Origin: Ustulina deusta
Lineage: Eukaryota > Ascomycota > Sordariomycetes > Xylariales > Xylariaceae
Direction of reading: 5' to 3'
NCBI GenBank assembly: GCA_023159155.1
Contig: JAJNNX010000026.1
Coordinates: 248,001 to 312,000, forward strand
DNA: 64,000 nt
Part shown: positions 24,073-34,647 of the stretch, piece by piece
Numbering within the stretch: the stretch's first letter is position 1
Layout: each line of letters starts with the position of its first letter
The notes under the pieces: generated by a model
Database searches by the model: none
What the model saw: only the letters and a program-made list of their open reading frames with translations
What the model was told of the DNA's origin: nothing
Made by a program: the position numbers and the translations under genes

Positions 24073-27000
24073 CGGAACTGACAGACGGAGCGGGTGGTAC
24101 TCGTCAGATACCTCCCGGCTACTCGTCAATCTCGCGCAGGGCGCACTCGGATGCGATCACCCGTCGTGGCGTTGTGCCGGGATGAGTGGTGCGGCTACTT
24201 GCATTGGTGTGAAACTGACCACCAATATGCGAACCTGAGGAAAAAGGCAGGTGGCGAAAGGTACTGTGTATACAATACCCAAGTAGGTACTGTACCTTAT
24301 GCATAGAAGACACGGCAGGAGGGTAGCGAAGCTGGACCACAGCAGGCAGATCTTGTGTAGCCGGGGACTGTCGTGGGACATTCGGCCCGTCATGAGTCGA
24401 CTCCTAGTTGGGTGTACACCGAAATGAGTTCATCCCACCTAGCTCTGGTGCCCTTCCTCATTGGTATGATGCCATAGACGAATCGTAGGGCAAGGAGGTG
24501 GGAAAATCGAACAAGCGATAGGCACACCAGTTGTGAGGCATCGAAAGATCTGCAATCATGTGTTAGATACCGAGTCGGATATGCTTTTTTTTGACGTCGT
24601 TTTAATCAGCCTCCTTTTCTAATAGTCTGGTCCCTGCGTAGCGATTGACTTCCGCATGGGCGCCGCCGCCTCGGATTTCGACTGGTTGGGGAGGGAGGGG
24701 CGTACTGGGATCCTGGCAACACTTGTCGTGTCTATGCTGTCCGCAGCTTATAGTGCATAATGACGTTGGTTGATTTGAGATATTGAAACATACTCTTGAC
24801 TCAAAAGTTCAACTGAATGCGCGTGTTTCAAACATACATACAGCGTAGCCGTACACTAGAATGTGTCCGTTGCCGCGATTTGTTTCCCGGCTTCCGGATC
24901 GAGGCCCTGGGGACGTGCTAATCGTGCCAATCCTCTTCGCGAATACTGTTGGAAATCCCGGTTTGGTTTGGGTGTCAGTTGGGATCGCCGTCTGACCCAT
25001 GTCCTTCTCCGTTCGCTTAAGCTAGTTGGGGGAGCCCAACCTTCGTTTGACGCTGGCAGACGCTGGGTTCCTTGGGTAGGGGTCGAGCAATTACGGGTGA
25101 GAAAAGGTGACAGGTTGACCAACGGAGACATAGGTGGTATACATCGCATCTTGGCTGCCTTTTGTTATGCGCCGTGACAGTCTTGCGCCGACCGGGCCTC
25201 ATACTGTGGTGATGGTGGCCTAACCTAACCTCCCACATGCGCATGACGATTGAACGGTCCTGGTCGTCTCAACATCAGCTGTTCCCTCAGCTTATCCTAG
25301 CTTATCCCACCTCGACGTCAATGCTTCCGGGGTAGGAGAACGGTAGCATTGTTGGTACCTGGTGGAAGCGCATGGGAGCTGGTTGTCACTGTACATCAGA
25401 GTCAGCACCCGTGGTAGGTGTTAACGTATACGCTACACTACACACACTACTGTAGCGTACAACAGGTTAACCCTATCCATCCACCAGTAGCTTACCCAAG
25501 GTGTCGGGTCCGATCGCTGGGAATTCATGTGCGTCATTCAACCCGGGTGATCAACGTGTTGGCCATCCCCTTTCGGTGCGCTGACTGGTCGAGGCTAATC
25601 TGCGCCTCGGCCCTGGCTTGCATCCATGCTTGGCTACTGCTGAGCCAATCAATGCCGGCTTCTGGCCTGAAATGGCAATTGCTGCCATGTTACCTAGGAC
25701 CAATGAACTGTGAAGCAGCGATCGCGTCGTCGCTTCTGATGTGCTATGATAATCAGCTGTTGATGATGAGGCGATAAATTGGCCACTATAGAGGATTGGC
25801 ACAACGCGTGGAAAATGCGTCCTTACCTGTTTGACCTCTTTCCCCCGGTCCGGTCATCTTCATTCAACCATCCATCCCCTGAAGACACACGCCTCCTGCC
25901 CCCTGCTAAGTAGACAGTGTGTGTGACTGACTGGCTGGTGGTGAAAGAGCGCATTTCCATAGGCTCCTATCGCATAGGAACCCCTTCTGAAATAAGAAAT
26001 CTATACCTACAGCGCAATGACTAGGTAGGTGGCCTCGGGGGACCAGGTCAATTGCTCGCTGACGAGTGGTGTAGCGTACAGCATTATGTCTACTCCAACG
26101 CGCTGCGTTGAGGCAGGAATTTGCGAAAGATGTCTGCTTTTGTTTAAGCACGTTTACGACGCCACAGGAAGGCTGCGTTAATGGAGGGGGTGGGCAGCGT
26201 TTACCTTGGAGGGGCGGCAATTAGGCGGTCTCCCTCTCGTCATCTCGTCCGCTTGCTTCTTTTCTTGGCCTCTGACTTGTAGCAGGTATCTGTACATACC
26301 TAGTAAACTCCATTAGCCACCTTGGGAGTGAAGGATTCGAACCCATTACACAACCAAAATGGGGGCGGCGCAAAGATGGCTGGGTTGGGTAGGTATTTGG
26401 CATGTTCGCAGGGTACCCATATATATACATACCTTGTTGTGCCTGGGTCAGTCGCAGAGCGAGGAGGCCGCGGTAAGGCACGAAGCAGATCAGACGGGCT
26501 GTATGCAAGATGCGCTTCTCTACCAAGATACTGGGAGCATACACGCCAGGAGTTTATCCCTGCTGTGGTGGGCAGATATACATGAGTAAGCTGAAGAGAT
26601 GCGACGCGTTTTTTTACATCCTTGGCGGCGTAATAATAAGTTGCTTTTTCCCATCGGGCAGCAACTTGATTGGCGAGGCGGTTGATGCCTTTCTGGAATC
26701 CACTCCGTCAGATAAATGTCCATGTCCAGTGCCACCAGGCACCAAGATGTGCCGTATCGGGATGCACATCTTCTACCCGATTGATCGCGTGTTGTGTGTG
26801 AAAAGCCCCTTGTTGAGATCCAGTGTAATAGATAGTGTCGCGGCAATTCCGGTTGATGCCCAACTGGCGAACGGAAACAGTGTCAGCCGGTGCACTCTAT
26901 GGGGAAGAAAACCCCCGTAAATCTTGCCCTAGGTAGTGGTGTAGTATAGGTACACGATGGGCAAAGTTTGGGTTCCCGGTCTTAAGTCCCCGACGAGGGA

Positions 27001-28113
27001 CCCAGCTGCGTGGGAGAAGGCTGAGAAGACCCTGGTCGTTTGGAGACACAGAGAAGCCGGCCAGCAGGGGTATTGGCTGGGGATGGGATTGGGATCGAAG
27101 GTACCAGTACTGTACATGCCCATGTATAATGGAGTGTAATATAACCCTCTAGTGTAGTTCATGATGGACGCGAATCAAATATACCGGGCTTGTTTCTTCC
27201 TCATTGGCCATTGTTTCCCAGATTGATAGATAGTTCTGGTATGAACCATGGATCGTGGGTAGTAGCCTGCAATCAATCAACGGGCTGGAACGAATTGTTT
27301 ACAGAACATAGCAAAGTGTTAGAATATGCTTCCGTTGCCATAGCTAGCGCTACAACCCGACTTTCGCTGTCACTGTTGGTCCATGTAACGGTACGGTGCA
27401 GGGGGGTGGCCTTCATGGCCAACGACCATTGTCGGTCATCTTTCGAATTAAGCCCTACTACACCTATCCTTATCCCTGTCCTGCCTTTCCGACGGCTCTT
27501 CAACACCACAAACAAGACCAAAAACACACAAAATTAGCCCGTGAGAGCGTGGACAGCCTTCTTCTGTTGCTTCCTTCTATAACCCTGTTTTCCTTTTTCC
27601 TCATTACCTCTGAAGCCAGGCTTAGGGTATCCCTAAACTCCATCCGTACAGCCGTACGCCTCCACTCTATGGTTCAACCCATGTCCTTGTTCAATGCTTT
27701 GTCCTTTGCATAGCGGCCTCTACCATTCGCCGGTTTTCCATGTCTGACATGCTCCAACATCCCAGTCCGCCGTAGCTTGTGGTCCTGCTGAGTCCCAATG
27801 CCCCAAAACTAAGTAAAATGATACATTGGCAAAAAGTACAACCCAGAACGGGGGGTAGATCGCCGCGCGCGATGCCACGCCGGCACCCACAACTCCTGAT
27901 GCCTGAAGAATTCGTAGTGGTGTAATGGCAACCGACAGGATCCGGAAAAGCAGACTAGTCCGATGAGTGGCGGCCCAGCCAAGTCTACACAGACAATTAC
28001 ATGCTTGGTGAAACGCCCTACCAATGTATAGTGTTACAATGATTAATCCCTGCTATACGGCTACCACCCATGATCATGAGCTATTGTTCACGAGGTCAGG
28101 CAGACCCCACATT

Positions 28114-29427
28114 CTATCGAGACCCACGATGAGAAGAGCGACCGACGCCGGACGGGTTAGAGACTGATGAGCTGGCTTCGTTACGACCACTGTCGTATAG
28201 GTCGAGGCATTGCCCGAGGACTAAAGTAACTAGTCAATATCTGGAGATCAAGTTGGGAAAGGAGGCCCAGTTTGGGAGACCTACTATCGATTATGAGTTC
28301 TTCCCACACTCCACACTCGTAGTCGACCAAGCCATGACGCTCAATGCCATTGCATAGTCGTACAATCTCCTGACCCATCTTTCTTAAATATTCTTCGCTG
28401 ACCAAACTTTGGCCTCGTTGCGGGGGGAGCCCGGATTCGAGCATATCTTTTTGTTTCTGGCACAGAGAAAGCCACGCGTGATTAAAATCGCGCCAGAGCT
28501 TGACGCGATCTTGATAGAGAGCTTCGTCATCTCCAGTTAGGCCTAGAGTCAGCTATTAGTCATAGAAGGGTAGACAAGGTGGTACCAACGCGAACCTAAT
28601 TCCACAACTTTGGAGAGAAGCCACTCTGACACGCCCAAGAGTGATTCACTGGCCGTTTGTAGCACACCGTTCTGGATGTTCGTAAAAACCTCCCTCAGGG
28701 CGCCCTGGTATTGCTCGTAAGCCTCGCCCATTGCCGTAGATGCAGCGGTAGCTGCAGCTGTAGACGCAGATGCGGTCGCGGTCGAGGCGGTGCCGTACTC
28801 GTGCTCCTCAACGACCTGCTCAGGTGCACCCGTCTGCGCCATGCCGCTCAGCGATGTTATGCTGCCGGGATAGGTCTGTTGAAGCATCCGCTGATCCGCG
28901 GGGCTCTGTTGATATACGGCCGAGGTACTCGAGGATGCCGTCTGTGGCTGCAGGCCAGCAGCCGCAGCCGCGTTGGCTGGCTCGCTCGGGAAATAAGGGG
29001 CGGCAACATCCGGCGTCATCATCTGCAAACCTGCAGCTTGCCGTGACGGGAACTGTTGACTCGTATCGTAAACGGCGCTCTGTGTACCGGCTTGCGGCAC
29101 GTTGTATAGCATGGGCGTGTTGTATGTGTTGTAACCTTGCGTCTGTCTGCTGTCCTGTGCATAATCGGTCGGGTAAGCTATTGTACTTTGTGACATTGTG
29201 TGTGAAAAGGCTGCCGCGGGCTCCTGGTAGTACCCGCTGTACGACGTCGTGGCCGCCATACTTCGAGGGCCCGGCGGGTCGGTATGGAGGGGGGCGGCTC
29301 GGTATCTATCCAACCCCCCCGTGGCATAGGATCTACGCGGGGCATTTGGATCGTGAACAGAATGCCTTGGGTTAGAAGAAGAACTACCGGGCTGTTCCTG
29401 CCTCCGACGCCGAGCGTTATCATCCAT
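28114..29427 (-). CDS. Conserved filamentous-fungal protein, function unknown
   Basis: Three exons are inferred: 29427-28596, 28542-28285 and 28220-28114, giving 398 residues. The N-terminal ~250 residues are disordered and rich in Ser, Thr, Ala, Gln and Tyr, with Tyr/Pro-rich stretches. The C-terminal third is ordered and helical: EAYEQYQGALREVFTNIQNG, SLLGVSEWLLSKVVELG, then LTGDDEALYQDRVKLWRDFN and ERHGLVDYECGVWEELIIDI, ending in a Ser-rich tail. It looks like a family widely shared among filamentous ascomycetes, but I cannot assign a function. Intron 1 has an unusual donor, GTTCGC, although its phase and a TAG acceptor fit. Intron 2 is canonical (GTAGGT ... TTGAC ... TTTAG). An upstream in-frame GTG/ATG extension (to 29562) is possible; MDDNARRRR is the preferred start. 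Confidence 0.75.
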
Positions 29428-30043
29428 GCCCTGGAGAAGTACGTTGCTAACTGGTTGGAACGGTGAACCCAGCCGATGCGTCCCCGGCAACGGAGGTGGC
29501 TGGGCGTAGAGGACAGCCAGTTTGTCTTGCGCCGGCCGTGTCGACAACCGACCGGCCCACAATATATCTCGGGAGAATGCTCGGGAGGATGGTAGTGGTA
29601 TGAAAGACGCGGTCTGGGACTCGTACGGAAGCAGAGCAGCTGGTTATGCGATGATAGATAAGGATGGTGGCGAGGGGTTCCTGGACCGAGGCGGCAGGCC
29701 TCAAGGTATACCAAAGCAGCTGGAAGGGATCTGCTTGGCACAATGTCGACCCGCAGGATGAAACGACGGATGATCAGAGGAATTAAGATTCTTGTGTACG
29801 TAGAAGGGGTTATGTATGGGTTTTCGGATGGAATGTGACAAAGCGAGAGCGTGGAATCGCTCGGGAGGGGGAGGGTTGCGAAAACGAACGCAGCGGTTTG
29901 TCAGGCGTATGGACCTGACTCCGTAATGGAAAGCCAAAGAAAGTGCGTTCAAAGTTTGGATGCAAACCACACCCAATTACCTGCCGTGCCGTGCAATAAG
30001 GTGCAACTGCTATGCCTCGGCCGTCCTCTGCTGCAGGTATGAT

Positions 30044-30111
30044 GACGACAACGCAAGCAGCAACAGCGGGAACGACAACAACGACAACGACAGCAACGAC
30101 GACGACGACGG
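30044..30111 (+). repeat. GAC/AAC triplet-rich low-complexity block
   Basis: Degenerate GAC and AAC triplets repeat for about 68 bp upstream of the conserved protein gene. Read in different frames it would give poly-Thr or poly-Asp/Asn, so frames across it are artefacts. Confidence 0.8.
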
Positions 30112-31374
30112 CGCAAAAGTCTTCAGGTATCAATTCGCGCCAGTTGCTCTACGCGCGCCAGACTAGCCCTGCCCCAAAAGGGCTGATGTGCGGCACACTA
30201 TGATGTGAACTGGCTATTCAACGGCTGCAAAGCTACCTAGCTGGGAAGACCCTGCCAGCACCACAATGACGGGCTAAGCCAACCAGCGATGACCCTGCTT
30301 TTTGCGATGGTGGTAAGCCGCACTATTATGGGTCGAACGAAGGTTGGAGGAGGTTTAACACATGTGGTACGAACCTAATTCGGTGGCCTGTTTCTAGAGC
30401 TTGTTGGCGAATTGGGAGCTTTTCGTCACAAGCTCGATGGTTTCCGCCTCCTAAGCCAACCAGATGTTGTGTCCAATGCGTTGGAGAATAGATATTTTTT
30501 ACGGACAATTAGGACGGGGAGAGAGAGTGAAGGCAAAGGCTTGTTTTATAAGCTTCGACTTGTATTCAGAGTGAAGGGTGTAGGAAGATGGCCAAGCACA
30601 TCCTGTTGTTGGTCCGGTAATCGTGAAGAGCAGCAAACGTGGACGGCGCCCGATCTAAGTAAGGCAGGCACATGGAGATATAATAAGAAACAGGGCGGGT
30701 AGCATACGTCGACGTCGGAAGATTTTCAGATCGGATATTGGCACATACTCACCAGGTACCTACTACCTGGGCGTATTATTAGGTACTGTACATTCTATGA
30801 GGCAGGGTTCGAGGAACCGCAAGCTACCTAGTCTCAGTTGTGGAGAAGGCCTTGAAGAATGCTCTCTAACATCGCACGAACCCTCTCTCAGACTAGGTAC
30901 AATGTAGGAGCTGGAGCTTACGGCAAGGTGACTGACCACATGGAGCTGATAGGTAGGGAGTATACTTAGTAGGAGACACCGGTAGGTGGGTGACTCGGTA
31001 CCGGTCACGTAGCACCAGGCACAGAGCGCGGGAAACATGGGTCCCGAGGGATGATGGGAAATTATGGAAGGGGTGGACCGAAGGTATGAAGCATTGGACA
31101 GCAAGCAAGCAAGGCCTCGACGATGACAGAAGACCGTAGTGTATCAAGGCAATTGGATTCGGCACCAACGCCCCGGCCGAGCAGCATCGTGCGGACAAGG
31201 GCCTGCCTACCTAAAATGGGGCTGCTGCTAACGATGTTCTAACTACGCTAGGTGGGACAATGTTGCAGGTCATTTAGAAGAGAGATCTGCGTACGTGCCC
31301 ACACGAGAGGCGTGGAATGAGGCACGGCGTGACCCCAGGGGTGTGGATAGCACGGACAAAGATCCTTGACGCAC

Positions 31375-31581
31375 TCATGTCATGATCTTATAGTCAGTCG
31401 CTCCATATATCTCGCAAGAGGACTGACGTGAGGGTATACTTGTAGGCAGACTACCTATGTGTGTCGAACCAGGGGTGGCAGCCAAGCCGTGAGCAGGTAC
31501 CTGGGTCATGGCCATGATAGCGAGGGCGATAATGACAACGATGACGATAACGGTGGTCAGTACGGCATTGATGTTGGTCAT
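31375..31581 (-). CDS. Possible small single-pass membrane protein
   Basis: An ATG-started frame of 68 residues begins MTNINAVLTTVIVIVVIIAL, a strong single membrane segment, followed by a polar tail. There is no recognisable family and no neighbouring gene to support it. The isoleucine/valine run arises from a GAT/GAC-type low-complexity stretch, so it may be chance. Confidence 0.2.
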   Translation of the reverse strand: MTNINAVLTTVIVIVVIIALAIMAMTQVPAHGLAATPGSTHIGSLPTSIPSRQSSCEIYGATDYKIMT

Positions 31582-32253
31582 GGTGCAACAATGCTCGATG
31601 CTCACGCTCGACAATCACGCTCGACAATGCCAGGCAGGGACGGTATAACGTAGCCAAGGGCAGTACCACGGCGGTTGTAAGTGTCAGTGAGGCTCGCTAT
31701 ATGTAGTATAGATGCAGATGCAGGTGCAGATGCAGCTAGCCCGCTGCCGTACGATAGATCGATGGGCAAGTCCTGGTGCAGATCTGGTGTGGTAGTTCCA
31801 TGGGTGGGCTTCCGCGGACCAGCACATTGACGTGACGGCAAACGACGACGACAGCGAAGTCCTGGCAAACCGTGGGCGGATAGCGCGCGCGCGCGCTCAG
31901 CCCTAGGTAGGGAGAGGGGGATTCTAGAAGCCTGGAAGGTTGCTGCGGTTGCATTGCAATGCGATGTGCGAGGAGAGCTGGCGGTGCCCCGGTCGGTCTA
32001 CTGGCGACGTCAAACGCGAATGCGCTCGGCAGACTGTGGAGGTCCGGGTTGTACATGGTAGATAAGAATACAACCCAGTGACACAAGATCAATTTCCTTT
32101 TTTTCTTCTGTGCGCAGGCCAATGTCTCGTGTGGCTGCTAATATTGCGTAGTAATGCGTGAAATGGAATATAGAACAGCTATCTCGCGCCAGCTGGAGGG
32201 GGCATTGCTTGTCTCATTCTCCTATTTACTATCCTACGTCTGTTCTTGTGCTA

Positions 32254-32300
32254 TTTGATTGTGCGTGTATGTGTGTGTATGTGTGCGGGTGCGTGTGTGT
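32254..32300 (+). repeat. GT-rich simple repeat
   Basis: A run of TGTG with interspersed A and C (TGTATGTGTGTG and similar). Confidence 0.85.
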
Positions 32301-34278
32301 AGGCCGGCCAGGCCGAGACGGCGTTGGGTTGTTTCGTTGAGATGCAGTGGTCCATCCGAGCCTCTGCTGGTGGTGAAATGGCGAACGCAGCTGCGTTTGA
32401 AGATCCATGGATGCGGTCCTTCATCTGACGGGCATGCTCCACGTAAACACGGTACGTGCGCAGCCAGTCCCTTATCATTGAACGATGTCAGGTCCAGCAC
32501 ATGCATCCGTGATGTATATGGTAGGAATACGCGGCATTGCCCATTGTTCATGGTTGACAACGAAGGGCTTCCTCTCAAGACTTGCCGTCCAGGCGATTCG
32601 AGGCTACAGGGGACCTGAGAGAAGCACGGAGGCATTTTCATCTTCGTTTACCTCTTATACATTTTAAGTATACCCGATATACCTTGTACTGATCGGGTCG
32701 ACCTTGTTGTATCTTTATGTAGAGGCTAACCTAGGTAGGTAGAGTGCTCTGTAGTGTCGACAGACACGCTAGGCCACGGGTGTAAAATAAACCCTTGACC
32801 TTGGACAATACCGAGATCAGGTACTTAGCTGAGTGAGTAGGCACATGCCTATACCTATCGGAGATCTCAAACCTGTGCCTTGCAACTAGTATACACTGCC
32901 TACCTCCTGTCAGTAGGTTTGCCGGCATGCAAATGATATCTTATACATGTACCACTCCTCCACGCAAAGCATTAGTCACTACATGTATGCTACCTCCGCT
33001 AGTGTAAGCTGTTGTTTTGCCGACTTGGAAAATTGTGGGTTGCTATCTTCAGCTCGACCTGGTGCTACCTACCTGGCTAAGTATACTCTGTCGGTAGGTT
33101 ACATGTATGTGTCAGGTCAGGCACGATTATTTCCAGCTGGTTGGGCTTCAGTTTGCGTATAATCAATCGGAACCCACTATCTGGTATTAGAGCGGACGTG
33201 GGTGCGGGCTACCTAGGTCAGCTACGTCGATGTAGAACGGAGGCACAGTTGCTTATTGCTAGCGCAACTCGATACCTCCTCCACCACCGAGCTCACAATT
33301 TCAATTTCGGCTGAGCTCGGTAGCCTCGATTCCCCATCGCACGCACGTAAGGACTGCATCCGGGCAAACTCGCCTCCAACCTCAATCAAACAGGCCCAGG
33401 CCCTGGCAAGGGTGTTTTTGTTCTAGGGCCGCTCGTGAACCGATTCCTCCATTCTTGAAGTTTTGGCCAGTCTCATTCGCCTCACTATTCGTCTTTATTC
33501 AGGTCTTCATGATCGAGACAAGCATTGCCCTCCGAGTTGCTGATTTCCAACCCTGAACACACGAGATGCGGCGAAAACAGGCCGGGGCAGTCTCCTCTCC
33601 ACTCTATTCTGGTCTTGTGCTGTAGAAACATGTATCGTACGGGAGCATGTTGATTCGACAGCGGCAGAATATTATCTACACTAAAACGGTCGAGGCTCGC
33701 ATAGCTAGCCGGGCCCCGATTCCGAAAGCTGACTGAAACAAACTAGGCTGCTCTAGGCCGACGCTATGTCATAGTTGATTTTAGAGCTTCTGGCACAGCT
33801 GTCATGACTGATGCATCAAATTTTCGTTGACCATCACAGCCAGGAACATCACACCACTATTCCTCCCTGGCTTGCCTTGAGCACAGCGCCTAATCGGTAC
33901 CCAGCTAGCTGGCTTCATCCTAGGGAAATCTGCATCTTCTGAAATCTCCGGGAAGGTCTTGCACCGTGAGAACGGGGAATGTTCAAGTTCATACAGGGAA
34001 ATCAGAGCGGCCTGGGGTTCTTGTGGACCTTCGGTTACTGTCAGCCTGTCATTGGTACGGGGGACTATGATCTGAATTCTGGAAGAATTCTGTAACCATA
34101 CCCAGAGATCTCATATAAGCACTGGCTCCGCTTCCAAGTCGCCGGGGATATAAGGATCACACTCAGTGGTCAGAGCAGCAGACATGATTCGTCTTCCAAA
34201 CAAGGTCATTAAGAAGATCTTTGGGACAGCTTCGATAATTTGCCCACAGCGCAACTGATCCGTGGTTCTCTCCAGCTT

Positions 34279-34647
34279 CTAGAAGCTGCACGACAGGGAA
34301 ATGGACCTATAGTACAAGCACAACCCCTGCAGGCCGTTATGCAGGGATGGTAACAGAAGTGTGCCAAATGGTGAACTGGCCGTTTTGCTTGTGCCAGAAA
34401 CCACACGATTGTTATGAGCATCCAGCCTGAAGTAGTTTTTGGCCCATAGCTGGTCGAGAGTGTGAGCTCTCTTGAGCAGTAGCTTTATTTGTGTTTCTCT
34501 ACCCATACATGGTTCTCCACCGCACTGCCGTCGTATTATTCGTATAGGTAATTTCTTGCTATCGGGCTCGGCAGACAACCGAATAATGCTCAATGTCACT
34601 CGACCATTTGGGAGGCGGTCGTCTATTTGCCCAATAACATGGCACTC
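34279..34647 (-). pseudogene. Unrecognised protein-like frame, possible gene remnant
   Basis: About 123 codons are open, with no ATG near the upstream stop. The composition is protein-like: QIDDRLPNGRVTLSIIRLS, then CMGRETQIKLLLKRAHTLDQ and LWAKNYFRLDAHN. I do not recognise the family. It could be an internal exon of a decayed or undetected gene. Confidence 0.25.

Larger units (their letters stand above)
22341..28113. other. Gene-poor tract, second part (about 5.8 kb)
   Basis: No supportable gene is seen. The tract contains a GGTA run near 22670, a (GA)n run at 23397-23419, a (GATT)n run at 24049-24072, a 9-bp stem inverted repeat at 25429-25459 and scattered TAGTGTA/TACACTA heptamers (22717, 23919, 24852, 25434, 27150). 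Frames such as 23384-23674 are created by the microsatellite. The end nearest 28113 is the 3' region of the next gene. Confidence 0.5.

Noticed and set aside
26300..26400. Second tRNA-like T-arm (minus, near 26334)
   Set aside because: GGGTTCGAATCC is present, but the flanking stem pairs only at two or three positions, and no D-arm or acceptor stem fits.
28770..29375. 201-codon plus-strand frame and overlapping 187-codon minus frame
   Set aside because: Both are shadows of the Ser/Ala/Gln-rich N-terminus of the conserved protein on the minus strand.
30012..30203. Poly-Thr plus-strand frame
   Set aside because: Arises from the ACG/ACA triplet block in the promoter of the conserved protein gene.
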